NCBI GenBank assembly: GCA_964242895.1
Contig: CAXTBN010000009.1
Location: forward strand, 1-64,000
Direction: 5' to 3'
Source: JASLDZ01 sp964242895
GTDB taxonomy: Bacteria > Pseudomonadota > Alphaproteobacteria > Caulobacterales > Caulobacteraceae
DNA: 64,000 nucleotides
Position 1 is the stretch's first letter. Each line of letters begins with the position of its first letter. Under the pieces are notes generated by a model. It made no database searches. It was not told where the DNA came from and saw only the letters and a program-made list of their open reading frames with translations. This document shows positions 1 to 7,352 of the stretch, one piece after another. The translations under genes were made by a program, and so were the position numbers.

Positions 1-24
1 CCTCCATGAGATGAAGGGCTCCCT

Positions 25-43
25 CCCACACGCGAGGTGTGGG
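25..43. repeat. Short inverted repeat before the first gene
   Basis: CCCACAC and GTGTGGG form a perfect 7-bp stem around a 5-base loop. No T-tract follows on either strand, so it may be the weak end of an upstream transcript or a chance hairpin. The rest of bases 1-78 shows nothing recognisable. Confidence 0.3.
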
Positions 44-78
44 CCGGCCCAGGGGAGGGGCTTCCGCCCGACACGCCG

Positions 79-681
79 ATGCTCGACCTGCTCCTCAGCC
101 TGGCGCTCGCCGCGGCAGCCCATGTTTCAGCCCCGCCCGCCTCCGGCGAGTACGGCCAGCTGAAGCTCGCCTTCGCCGACGGCCGCGTCACCGGCGCGTT
201 CAACGAGACGCGGCAGGGGAACGGCACGGAGGCCGCGCCGCAGTTCTCCTGCGCCTTCTCCCTCACCGGCGCCTGGCGCGGCGGTGACGGCTCGGCCGCG
301 GTGCTCACTTGGTGGCCGGGCGACAACCCGGCCGACGAGCGCATCCCCGGACGGCTGACCGTGCGTGGTGGGGAGGCGGAGCTGAAGCTCGCCGACGACC
401 CCGGCGGATGCTCCATGACCGGCGAGCAGTTCAAGGCGGAGGGGTACAGCGAGCGCCTCACCGCCGCCCGTCCCTGGAGCGAGGTGCGCGAGGTGAAGCG
501 CGCGCGGGCGCACCTCGCCGACGCGCCGGGCGGGCCGCCGCGCCGCGCCTACGTCACCGCGGGCGACCTGGTCGGCGTGCTCGCCCGCTCCGGCGCCTTC
601 GTGCGCGTGCAGTACGTGGACGGCCGCCGCACGACGGAGGGCTGGCTCGCCGCCGCCGATCTTCAGCCCTCCGCGCCGTGA
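79..681 (+). CDS. Hypothetical secreted protein, possibly SH3-like C-terminus
   Basis: No function recognised. Starting at ATG 79 gives about 200 residues with a hydrophobic N-terminus (LLLSLALAAAAHVSA) that reads as a signal peptide. An in-frame ATG at 37 would only add a non-hydrophobic leader. The middle has the feel of a small lipocalin-like or META-like beta fold (GAWRGGDGSAAVLTWWPGD, two cysteines near residues 68 and 116). The last 50 residues (RRAYVTAGDLVGVL, FVRVQYVDG, TEGWLAAADL) resemble bacterial SH3 domains, which commonly end secreted proteins. It stands alone upstream of a small gene on the same strand. Export is inferred; the SH3 call is tentative. Confidence 0.7.
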   Translation: MLDLLLSLALAAAAHVSAPPASGEYGQLKLAFADGRVTGAFNETRQGNGTEAAPQFSCAFSLTGAWRGGDGSAAVLTWWPGDNPADERIPGRLTVRGGEAELKLADDPGGCSMTGEQFKAEGYSERLTAARPWSEVREVKRARAHLADAPGGPPRRAYVTAGDLVGVLARSGAFVRVQYVDGRRTTEGWLAAADLQPSAP

Positions 682-752
682 CGGGCGCGCCGTGACCGGC
701 GCGACGAATCCTTCCAGACTCCCGCGCGTTCACCGGCCGGAGGACCTCCGCC

Positions 753-971
753 ATGACCGCCTACTGCGTCCACGCCGCCCCCGACGCCGTCGCCCGCCCG
801 CACCGGGTGGAGGCGGACGACGCCCTCCACGCCGCCCTGCAGTTCGCCGAGCGCTGGCTGCACCCGGAGGGCGAGGACGCCGTCACCCTCTACGTGCAGG
901 ACGAGGCCACCGGTGAGGAGCACTGCCTGCGGCTGGACCTCGGCAGCGGCGAGGCCGCGCCCTGCGGGTGA
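753..971 (+). CDS. Small conserved protein, DUF5961-like
   Basis: A 72-residue soluble protein without signal peptide or membrane segment. It has an acidic middle (VEADDALHAALQFAERWL) and a beta-rich end (AVTLYVQDEATGEEHCLRLDL). From memory it resembles small proteins labelled DUF5961 in Sphingomonadales and Caulobacterales, with no known function. A GGAGG at 739-743 sits nine bases before the ATG and supports this start; that Shine-Dalgarno lies inside a 13-base palindrome (CGGAGG-A-CCTCCG). The stop overlaps a possible promoter for the next gene. Confidence 0.65.
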   Translation: MTAYCVHAAPDAVARPHRVEADDALHAALQFAERWLHPEGEDAVTLYVQDEATGEEHCLRLDLGSGEAAPCG

Positions 972-997
972 CGCCGCACGCGATGGCGGTCTAGGCT
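968..997 (+). promoter_or_regulatory. Candidate promoter for the CoA-transferase/racemase gene
   Basis: GTGACG and TAGGCT are 18 bases apart, the same layout as the better site before cysS (GTGACG-N18-TAGACC). The -35 overlaps the stop codon of the preceding gene, and the predicted start is about 30 bases before ATG 1036. The -10 is weak. Confidence 0.3.
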
Positions 998-1035
998 CCG
1001 GCGAGGGCCGCCTGCGGCCGCAGGTGAGGCCGAGC

Positions 1036-2127
1036 ATGGACGCGCAGGGGACGGGGCCGCTGGCGGGCGTGCGCGTGGTGGAGTTCGCCGGCATCGGGCC
1101 GGGGCCGCACGCCGCCATGCTGCTCGGCGACATGGGCGCGAAGGTGCTGCGCATCGAGCGGCCCGGCGGGTCCGCCGCCGACCCGGTGACCGGGCGCGGC
1201 CGCCACCGGCTCCCGCTCGACCTGCGCGCCGACGAGGGGCGCGAGCGGGCGCAGGAGGCCTGCGACGCGGCCGACGTGCTGATCGAGGGCTTCCGCCCCG
1301 GCGTGATGGAGCGGCTGGGGCTCGGGCCCGACGCCCTGCTCGCGCGCAACCCGCGGCTGGTCTACGGGCGCATGACGGGGTGGGGGCAGGAGGGGCCCCT
1401 CGCGCAGACCGCGGGACACGACATCACCTACATCGCGGTCACCGGGGCGCTGGCGGCGATCACCGACGGGCGGGGCGCGCCCGTGCCGCCGCTGAACCTG
1501 GTGGGCGACTTCGGCGGGGGTTCGCTCTACCTCGCCTTCGGGATTGCGGCGGCGCTGGTGGAGCGCGGGCGCTCCGGCCGCGGGCAGGTGGTGGACGCGG
1601 CGATCGTTGATGGGGCCGCTTCGCTCCTGGCCATGTTCGCGGGCGCGCAGGGGTCGGGGCCGTTGTCGCTCGATCCCCGGCGCAACATGCTGGGTGGCGC
1701 GGCGCCGTTCTACCGCTGCTACGAATGCGCCGACGGCCGCCACGTCGCCGTGGGCGCGCTGGAGCCGCAGTTCCACGCCGAGCTCCTGGAGCGCATGGGC
1801 GAGCCGGCCGAGGCGGATGCAGCCGCCCGCTTCGACCCGCGCAGCTGGCCCGCGCGCACGGAGGCCATGGCCGCCCTGTTCCGCACCCGCTCGCGCGACG
1901 ACTGGTGCGCCCTGCTGGAGGGCACGGACGCCTGCGTCGCCCCCGTGCTCACCTACGCGGAGTCCCTGGAGCATCCGCACATGGCGGCGCGCGGCGTGCA
2001 TCCGGAGGTGGACGGCCTGCGCCAGCCCGGCCCCGCGCCCCGCCTCTCGCGCACCCCCGGCGCGATCGCGCCGTCGGGGGACGGCGAGGCGCTGCTGGAG
2101 CGCTGGCGCGCCGCGCCCGCCGGCTAG
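1036..2127 (+). CDS. CaiB/BaiF-family alpha-methylacyl-CoA racemase-like enzyme
   Basis: Family III CoA-transferase fold of 363 residues, the usual size for alpha-methylacyl-CoA racemases, which epimerise the 2-methyl centre of branched fatty acyl-CoAs before beta-oxidation. The catalytic set of the mycobacterial racemase (His126, Asp156, Glu241) appears here with a constant two-residue shift: H128 in GHDITYIAVTGAL, D158 in GDFGGGS and E243 in ALEPQFHAELL. That argues for racemase over a plain CoA-transferase. An upstream in-frame start at 913 would run through the preceding gene, so ATG 1036 is preferred. The stop shares CTAG (2124-2127) with the convergent receiver gene. Confidence 0.85.
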   Translation: MDAQGTGPLAGVRVVEFAGIGPGPHAAMLLGDMGAKVLRIERPGGSAADPVTGRGRHRLPLDLRADEGRERAQEACDAADVLIEGFRPGVMERLGLGPDALLARNPRLVYGRMTGWGQEGPLAQTAGHDITYIAVTGALAAITDGRGAPVPPLNLVGDFGGGSLYLAFGIAAALVERGRSGRGQVVDAAIVDGAASLLAMFAGAQGSGPLSLDPRRNMLGGAAPFYRCYECADGRHVAVGALEPQFHAELLERMGEPAEADAAARFDPRSWPARTEAMAALFRTRSRDDWCALLEGTDACVAPVLTYAESLEHPHMAARGVHPEVDGLRQPGPAPRLSRTPGAIAPSGDGEALLERWRAAPAG

Positions 2128-2489
2128 GCCGGGGCCACCGCGGCGCGGGCGCGCTCGACGGCGCGGGCCAGGGCGCCGGGGGTGACGGGCTTCTCCACGA
2201 CCACGCCGTCGGCCGGAGCCTCCTCCGGCGAACCCGTGACGAACACCACGGGCACCGGCCCGCACGCGGCCTCCACCTGCCGGCAGGCCTCCAGCCCGTC
2301 GCCGTCGAGCAGGCCCAGGTCGACGGTCAGAAGGTCGGGCCGGCGCAGGCGCGACTGCTCGCCCGCCTGGGCGCCCGTGCCCGCGAAGGCGAAAGAGGTG
2401 AAGCCGAGCTCCTCGAGCAGGTGCTGGACGCCCAGGCCCGAGACGAGGTCGTCCTCCACGATCAGCGCGTGCGCGCCGCCGTCGTCCAT
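2124..2489 (-). CDS. Single-domain response regulator (receiver)
   Basis: A 121-residue CheY-like receiver without output domain. The acid pair follows ALIVEDD, the phosphoacceptor is D57 (LLTVDLGLLDGDG), T85 lies in VFVTG and K100 in VVEKP, so all switch residues are present. Stand-alone receivers of this kind pass phosphate between kinases or bind target proteins. No kinase is adjacent, so its partner is unknown. It is divergent from the phospholipase D gene and convergent with the racemase gene, sharing the CTAG that carries both stops. Confidence 0.85.
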   Translation of the reverse strand: MDDGGAHALIVEDDLVSGLGVQHLLEELGFTSFAFAGTGAQAGEQSRLRRPDLLTVDLGLLDGDGLEACRQVEAACGPVPVVFVTGSPEEAPADGVVVEKPVTPGALARAVERARAAVAPA

Positions 2490-2540
2490 GGTCGCCTCCG
2501 ACGTCGTTCACCCGCCGGGGGTCAACGCGCGCCGGGCCGC

Positions 2541-2556
2541 GCGGTTCGGGAACCGC
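2541..2556. repeat. 16-bp palindrome between divergent genes
   Basis: GCGGTTC-GG-GAACCGC is a perfect inverted repeat in the 126-base space between the divergent receiver and phospholipase D genes, with a GCGCCGGGCCG-like block on each side. It could be an operator for either gene. No promoter is clear around it. Confidence 0.3.
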
Positions 2557-2615
2557 CCGCGCCGGGCCGGCATTGGCGAGGGCGGCGCGAAAGCTTGGCC
2601 GGAGAGACGCCCCTC

Positions 2616-4160
2616 GTGTGGAGCCGGCCCGACAGCACGGCCTGGACCGTGTCCCGCGCCGAGCGGGCGGCGGTGCTCGTGGACATGCAGAGCTACTTCC
2701 GCGCCGCCCGCTCGGCCATGGAGAAGGCGGAGCGCTCCATCCACCTCCTCGGCTGGGCGTTCGACCCCGACGCGCGCTTCGACCCGGACGACCACGGCTC
2801 CGGCCCCGCGCGCGACCGCATCGGCGCGTTCCTCAGGCACCTCGCGTGCAAGAAGCCGCACCTCGACGTGCGGCTGCTGGTGTGGAAGTCGGCCCTGCCG
2901 GTGTCGGCGACGCAGAACTTCTTCCCGCACCGCGCGCGCAAGGCGTTCCGACACACGCCCGTGCGCTTCCGGCTCGACGGGGCGCTGCCGCTGGGCGCGT
3001 GCCACCACCAGAAGGCGATCGTCATCGACGACAGGGTCGCGTTCTGCGGCGGCGGCGACATCGCGCCCGACCGCTGGGACACGCCCGAGCACCTGGACGA
3101 CGACGGCCGCCGCACCAGCCACAGGGGCCGGATCTTCGACGCCCGCCACGAGGTCATGGCCGTGGTCGACGGGCCGGCGGCCGCCTCCCTGGGCGAGCTG
3201 TTCCGCGACCGCTGGTTCCGCGCCACCGGCCAGCGCCTCGACCCGGCGCAGGACACGGGCGGCGAGGACCCCTGGCCCGACGGCGTCGTCCACCGCTGGA
3301 ACCGCCCCATCGTGGCGCTCTCGCGGACCCTGCCGGAGTGGGGCGGCTACCCGGAGGTGCGCGAGGCGGAGGCGCTGCACTTGGCCGCCATCGCCGGCGC
3401 CAAGACCTGCATCTACCTGGAGAACCAGTACTTCGCCTCGCCCGTGATCGCCGAGGCGCTGGCCGGGCGGCTGGCGCAGCCCGACGGGCCGGAGGTGGTC
3501 ATCGTCTCCACCCAGCACAGTCCCAGCTGGTTCGACCAGGTGACCATGGACCGCACGCGGCTGGCCTTCCTCCAGCGGCTCAAGATCGCCGACGACGCCC
3601 GGGTCAGGAGCGGGGGCGGCCCGAGCCGGCTGCACGCCTACTGTCCGGTGACGCGCGGCGGCCGGCTGATCATCGTCCACGCCAAGCTGGCGATCATCGA
3701 CGACGTGATGCTCCGCGTGGGGTCGGCCAACATCAACAACCGCTCCACCGGCTTCGACACCGAGTGCGACCTCGTGATCGAGGCGGAGGACGGCCCGGCA
3801 GGGGCGGCCACGCGCCGCGGCGTGGCGGCCACGCGCTGCGAGCTGATCGCGCACTGGCTCGGCCGCGATTGCGCCGACTTCGACGCGGCCCTGCGAGAGG
3901 CGGGCACGGTGGGCGGGGCCATCGAGCGGCTGGACGATCCCGCGCACCGACGCCTGCAGCCGCTGACGCCGAGGCCGATCGGGCCGCTGGCCACGGTCAT
4001 CGCCAAGTACCACCTGGGCGATCCGTCGGGCCCGGGCGACAGCTGGCGACCGTGGGCGCGGCGCGAGGAGCTGAAGCGCCAGCTCGCCTCCATGGCGCAC
4101 CGCCTGGAGGCCAAGGGCCTGCCCGCGCCGGTGGACAAGCTGAGCGCGGAGACGGTGTGA
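2616..4160 (+). CDS. Phospholipase D / transphosphatidylase family protein
   Basis: A 514-residue two-domain PLD-superfamily enzyme that hydrolyses or transfers phosphatidyl groups at phospholipid head groups. Both HKD signatures are intact: H131-x-K133-x4-D138 (HQKAIVIDD) and H355-x-K357-x4-D362 (HAKLAIIDD), the latter followed by VGSANINNRS, typical of true PLDs. No signal peptide is visible. The start is GTG 2616 because GGAGAG at 2601-2606 sits nine bases upstream; a TTG at 2595 is also in frame. The gene ends right at the assembly gap, and its last 55 bases recur after it. An endonuclease/exonuclease/phosphatase-fold gene converges from the other side; such proteins often accompany PLDs of this type. 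Confidence 0.9.
   Translation: MWSRPDSTAWTVSRAERAAVLVDMQSYFRAARSAMEKAERSIHLLGWAFDPDARFDPDDHGSGPARDRIGAFLRHLACKKPHLDVRLLVWKSALPVSATQNFFPHRARKAFRHTPVRFRLDGALPLGACHHQKAIVIDDRVAFCGGGDIAPDRWDTPEHLDDDGRRTSHRGRIFDARHEVMAVVDGPAAASLGELFRDRWFRATGQRLDPAQDTGGEDPWPDGVVHRWNRPIVALSRTLPEWGGYPEVREAEALHLAAIAGAKTCIYLENQYFASPVIAEALAGRLAQPDGPEVVIVSTQHSPSWFDQVTMDRTRLAFLQRLKIADDARVRSGGGPSRLHAYCPVTRGGRLIIVHAKLAIIDDVMLRVGSANINNRSTGFDTECDLVIEAEDGPAGAATRRGVAATRCELIAHWLGRDCADFDAALREAGTVGGAIERLDDPAHRRLQPLTPRPIGPLATVIAKYHLGDPSGPGDSWRPWARREELKRQLASMAHRLEAKGLPAPVDKLSAETV
4106..4160 (+). repeat. 55-base sequence repeated on the far side of the gap (copy 1)
   Basis: The last 55 bases of the phospholipase D gene, including its stop, are identical to 4261-4315. 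The copy abuts the N run exactly, which is the signature of two contigs ending in the same k-mer-length overlap. Confidence 0.95.
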
Positions 4161-4260
4161 NNNNNNNNNNNNNNNNNNNNNNNNNNNNNNNNNNNNNNNN
4201 NNNNNNNNNNNNNNNNNNNNNNNNNNNNNNNNNNNNNNNNNNNNNNNNNNNNNNNNNNNN
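4161..4260. other. Assembly gap of 100 Ns
   Basis: Exactly 100 undetermined bases, the usual placeholder for a gap of unknown length. Because the flanks are the same 55 bases, the true sequence probably has no gap and a single copy. Confidence 0.95.
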
Positions 4261-4315
4261 GGAGGCCAAGGGCCTGCCCGCGCCGGTGGACAAGCTGAGC
4301 GCGGAGACGGTGTGA
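4261..4315 (+). repeat. 55-base repeat, copy 2 after the gap
   Basis: Exact duplicate of 4106-4160, again ending at the TGA of the phospholipase D frame. It should not be annotated as a second gene fragment. Confidence 0.95.
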
Positions 4316-4328
4316 CGCTTCCGCCGTC

Positions 4329-5072
4329 TCAGCCGATCTCCACGTCCACCACCAGCGGCAGGTGGTCGGAGGCGATGCGGGCGGCGGCGGTGTTCGGGAC
4401 CCAGCACTCGAGCGCGCGCACGGCGCCCGTGGCGAACACGTGGTCGATGCGCAGCATGGGCAGGCGCGCCGGGAAGGTGCGGACCGGTTCGGCTTTGAAC
4501 TCGCGCTGCACGTCGCGGTGGCGCGCCGCCAGCCGGCGGTAGGCGGCGTAGCGCGAGGTGGCGTTGAAGTCGCCGAGCAGGATCGACGGACCGCCGGCGA
4601 ACGCCTCCGCCCCCGTCCAGTCCAGGCCGAGCAGGGCGTCGATCTGCCCCCGCTGCTCCAGCGGCACGAGGCCCAGGTGCGTGGTCACCGCCTGCAGTTC
4701 GCCGCCACCCGGCAGCTGCAGCGCGGCCCACAGGGCCCCGCGACGCTCCAGCCGGGGCACGCCGGCCGGCTTGGGCAGCGGCCCCGCGCGCACCAGCCGC
4801 ATCGGCAGCGCCGACAGGAGCGCGTCGCCGTACTCCTCCTCCGCCACGCGGAAGGCGGCGTGGAAGTGGCTGTTCATGCCCAGCCGGGCGGCGATGGCGC
4901 GCGCCTGGTCCACGCCGCCTGAGCGCATCCGGCCGACGTCCAGCTCCTGCAGCGCGACCAGGTCGGGCGCCTCGCGCGCGATCACCGCGGCGACGCGGTC
5001 CACGTCGAGCCGGCGGTCGACGCCGACGCAGCCGTGGACGTTGTAGGTCATCACCCGCAGGCGTTCGCTCAC
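4329..5072 (-). CDS. Endonuclease/exonuclease/phosphatase-family hydrolase
   Basis: A 247-residue EEP-fold metal-dependent phosphodiesterase or phosphatase. Its diagnostic strands are all visible: TYNVHGC near the start, the metal-binding Glu in LVALQELDV, TTHLGLV, the LGDFNAT active-site loop, IDHVFAT and the C-terminal SDHLPLV. The natural substrate (nucleic acid, phosphoinositide-like lipid or sugar phosphate) cannot be read from sequence. The GTG at 5072 overlaps the epimerase stop in a GTGA junction, which fixes the start and places it last in a leftward operon. It converges on the phospholipase D gene; EEP and PLD domains are also found fused in some bacteria. Confidence 0.85.
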   Translation of the reverse strand: MSERLRVMTYNVHGCVGVDRRLDVDRVAAVIAREAPDLVALQELDVGRMRSGGVDQARAIAARLGMNSHFHAAFRVAEEEYGDALLSALPMRLVRAGPLPKPAGVPRLERRGALWAALQLPGGGELQAVTTHLGLVPLEQRGQIDALLGLDWTGAEAFAGGPSILLGDFNATSRYAAYRRLAARHRDVQREFKAEPVRTFPARLPMLRIDHVFATGAVRALECWVPNTAAARIASDHLPLVVDVEIG

Positions 5073-6100
5073 GCGCGCGGCCCTGGCGATCCTACGGTGA
5101 AGCGGTAGCGCGCCCGGCGGCGGTATGGCGCGCCCGGCCGCACGACGACGGGCGGGAACTCCGGCCGGTTCACCGCGTCGGGGAAGTCCTGCGGCTCGAT
5201 GGCGATCGCGCCGAAGCGCGGCCACGGCGCCTTGAGCGTCTGCCCCGTGTAGAGCTGCAGGCCCGGCTGGTCGGTGGCGACGTGCAGCTCGAGCCCGTTC
5301 GCGGGCGAGCACAGGGACAGCGCCTCGGGCGCGGCCCGGTCCAGCACCCAGTTCAGGTCCACCCCGCCGCCGCCAAGCGCCAGCTGCGGATCGGAGCCGC
5401 CCACGACATCGCCGATCCGGCGCGCCCGGCGCAGGTCGAACGGCGTGCCGTCGACGGGGCGCAGCTCGCCGGTGGGGATCAGGCCCGCACCCACCGGCGT
5501 GAACGCGGGCGCGGCCACGGCCAGCTCGTGGTCGGTGATCTCCCGCTCCGCCCCGCCGGAGAGGTTGAAGTACATGTGGTGCGTCATGGCCACCGGCGCC
5601 GGCGCGGAGACCTCGGCCTCCCAGGCGATCTCCAGCGTGTCGGCCGCGGGCAGCGACATCGTCACGCGGGCGCGGACGTCGGCGGGGTAGCCGCCCGCCG
5701 CGGGGGCGAGGTGCTCCAGCATGCAGCGGTGCGGTTCGACGGTCACGAAGCGCCAGGGCGCCGCGCTCCAGCCGATCGCGCCGGAGTGCAGCAGGTTCGC
5801 GCCCTCGTTCGGCGTCAGCCGGCTCGTGCGTCCGTCCAGCGTGAAGTGCGCGCCGGAGATGCGGTTGGCCACCGGGCCGATCGCCACGTCGTGGTAGGCG
5901 TCGTCCGCCTCCGCCGCGGCGAGGTCGGCGGGCGCCTGCAGCACCTCCACGCGCCGGCCGTCGGCGAGCGGGGCGAGGAGCGAGCGCAGCATGGCCCCGC
6001 GGCTCCAGACCTCCACGCGCAGGCCGCCCGGCCGCTCCAGCACGGCGGCTTCGACGAGTCTCCCGTCGCGGGCGGTCCCGACCGCGCGAAGCGCGCTCAC
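5069..6100 (-). CDS. galM: Aldose 1-epimerase
   Basis: A 343-residue mutarotase that interconverts alpha and beta anomers of aldohexoses. GPVANRISGAHFTLDG and NEGANLLHSG are typical of the family. The acid and base of catalysis are expected to be the His in MTHHMYFNLSGG and the Glu in AIAIEPQDFPDAVN. No signal peptide, so cytoplasmic. It overlaps both neighbours by GTGA junctions, hence GTG 6100 as start. Sitting between an SDR and an EEP hydrolase, it probably serves a sugar oxidation step carried out by the SDR. Confidence 0.88.
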   Translation of the reverse strand: MSALRAVGTARDGRLVEAAVLERPGGLRVEVWSRGAMLRSLLAPLADGRRVEVLQAPADLAAAEADDAYHDVAIGPVANRISGAHFTLDGRTSRLTPNEGANLLHSGAIGWSAAPWRFVTVEPHRCMLEHLAPAAGGYPADVRARVTMSLPAADTLEIAWEAEVSAPAPVAMTHHMYFNLSGGAEREITDHELAVAAPAFTPVGAGLIPTGELRPVDGTPFDLRRARRIGDVVGGSDPQLALGGGGVDLNWVLDRAAPEALSLCSPANGLELHVATDQPGLQLYTGQTLKAPWPRFGAIAIEPQDFPDAVNRPEFPPVVVRPGAPYRRRARYRFTVGSPGPRA

Positions 6101-6828
6101 AGCTGCGCCAGGGCTCCGCCGTCCACCGCCAGGGCCGCCCCGGTGATGAAGGACGCGTCGTCCGAGGCGAGGAAGGCCACGGCGGCGGCGACCTGCGCCG
6201 GCTGGCCGAGCCTGCCGGGAGCGACGGGCTCCTCCCCGCTCTTCACGTTGGGGTTGTCCCACAGCATGGGCGTGTCCACCGCCCCCGGCAGCACGGCGTT
6301 GACGCGGATGCGGCGCTCCCGCGCTTCGACGGCCGCCGTGCGGGTCAGCGACAGCAACCCCGCCTTGGCGGCTGCGTAGGGGCCCGCGAGCTCGCCCGTG
6401 CGCTCGGCGTGGATGCTGGCCACGTTCACGATCGCGCCGCCGGCCTGCGTGCGCCTCAGGCCGTGCTTGATGAAGTGGAAGCTCCCAAGCAGGTCGACCT
6501 GCAGCACCTGCAGGAAGTCGGCGGTGTCCGTGTCGACCAGGGGCGCGAAGGTCATCGTGCCCGCGTTGTTCACGACCACGTCCAGCCGGCCGAAGCGCGC
6601 GACCGCCCGTTCGCAGCAGCGCTCGCAGGCCGCCTCGTCGGCGACGTCGCAGGCGACGGCCAGCGCCGCCGGCCCGCCCGCGAGCTCGGCGACGGCCTTG
6701 TCGGCGGCGGCCTGCTCGCGGCCGGCGATCACCACGTGCGCGCCCTCCAGGGCGAAGCGGCGGGCGCAGGCCAGGCCGACGCCGCTCTCGCCGCCGGTCA
6801 CGATCACCGTCCGGCCCTCGAAGCGCAC
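6097..6828 (-). CDS. Short-chain dehydrogenase/reductase
   Basis: A classical 243-residue SDR. It has the cofactor loop TGGESGVG at about residues 12-19, CDVADE, NNAG, a catalytic Ser in VASIH, YAAAK for the Tyr-Lys pair, and the terminal FITGAALAVDGG. An acidic or basic residue selecting NAD or NADP is not clear (GREQ after beta-2 slightly favours NADP). The coupled aldose epimerase suggests a sugar dehydrogenase such as glucose 1-dehydrogenase, an inference from context. It starts 30 bases after the upstream lipoprotein gene and is likely co-transcribed with it. Confidence 0.85.
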   Translation of the reverse strand: MRFEGRTVIVTGGESGVGLACARRFALEGAHVVIAGREQAAADKAVAELAGGPAALAVACDVADEAACERCCERAVARFGRLDVVVNNAGTMTFAPLVDTDTADFLQVLQVDLLGSFHFIKHGLRRTQAGGAIVNVASIHAERTGELAGPYAAAKAGLLSLTRTAAVEARERRIRVNAVLPGAVDTPMLWDNPNVKSGEEPVAPGRLGQPAQVAAAVAFLASDDASFITGAALAVDGGALAQL

Positions 6829-6858
6829 CGCGTCAGGCTCGGCGGCGCGGGTTGGGGG

Positions 6859-7224
6859 TCAGCGACCGGCCTCGTGCTCGGCCTTGTCGCGGTCGGCCTT
6901 CTCCTGCGCGTGGTCGCCCGCGCGCTCCAGGGAGTCGCTGGCCTTCTCGGCCGCGTGGCCTGTCGCCGTGGCGAGCTTGTCGAAGCCCTTCTTGGCGTCG
7001 GCGGACGCCTTGTCGACGGCGGGCTGCAGCTTGTCGGCGGCGATGCCGGCCTGCGTCTTGGCGGCGTCGCCGAGGTCCTTCAGTCCGCGCCCAGCCTTGT
7101 CGCCGGCGTCCTTGAGGTCGGACGAGGCCTGCGACTGCGAGCGAGACTTGTCGCACGCCGCGAGCGGCGCCGCGGCCGCGAGCAGGGCCGCGACGACGAG
7201 GACGGAGGCGGCGGTCGGGCGCAT
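6859..7224 (-). CDS. Small alanine/lysine-rich lipoprotein, probably stress-induced
   Basis: A 121-residue predicted lipoprotein: a hydrophobic leader ends in the lipobox LAAC with C24. The mature part is a charged helix built of repeated short units (DAGDKAGRGLKDLGDAAK, DKASADAKKGFDKLA), like the amphipathic repeats of small periplasmic stress proteins. I do not recognise the family. ATG 7224 is chosen because the leader begins there and GAGAAAG precedes it. A perfect sigma-EcfG promoter lies directly upstream, so general-stress control is likely, perhaps extending into the SDR-galM-EEP genes behind it. Confidence 0.75.
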   Translation of the reverse strand: MRPTAASVLVVAALLAAAAPLAACDKSRSQSQASSDLKDAGDKAGRGLKDLGDAAKTQAGIAADKLQPAVDKASADAKKGFDKLATATGHAAEKASDSLERAGDHAQEKADRDKAEHEAGR

Positions 7225-7253
7225 GGGTCGGCTTTCTCGGGATCGCCAGCGGC

Positions 7254-7279
7254 AACGGGCGGTCTCCCGCCACGGTTCC
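7254..7279 (-). promoter_or_regulatory. Sigma-EcfG (general stress) promoter
   Basis: Reading leftward, GGAAC (7279-7275), 17 bases, CGTT (7257-7254) match the alphaproteobacterial general-stress consensus GGAAC-N16/17-CGTT without mismatch. The predicted start near 7247 gives a short leader containing the ribosome binding site of the lipoprotein at 7224. Confidence 0.65.
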
Positions 7280-7316
7280 GCTTGGGCGCCGGTGGGGCGG
7301 TGCGGATCGGCCGCGC

Positions 7317-7340
7317 TGACAGGCGGACGCACGCCTGTCA
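7317..7340. repeat. Perfect inverted repeat upstream of phoR
   Basis: TGACAGGCG-N6-CGCCTGTCA ends 12 bases before the phoR ATG, and a further TGTCA follows at 7349-7353. The half-site resembles a Pho box half, but the inverted order and 13-base step do not fit a Pho box. It may be an operator for phoR or the divergent lipoprotein gene. Confidence 0.35.
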
Positions 7341-7352
7341 TGGAACGATGTC

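Noticed and set aside
2549..2574. GGAAC-N17-CATT upstream of the phospholipase D gene
   Set aside because: One mismatch in the short -10, and the GGAAC is part of a perfect palindrome that explains it equally well.
4161..4315. A partial second phospholipase D copy after the gap
   Set aside because: The 55 bases are an exact copy of the gene end and abut the N run, which points to an assembly overlap, not a gene.
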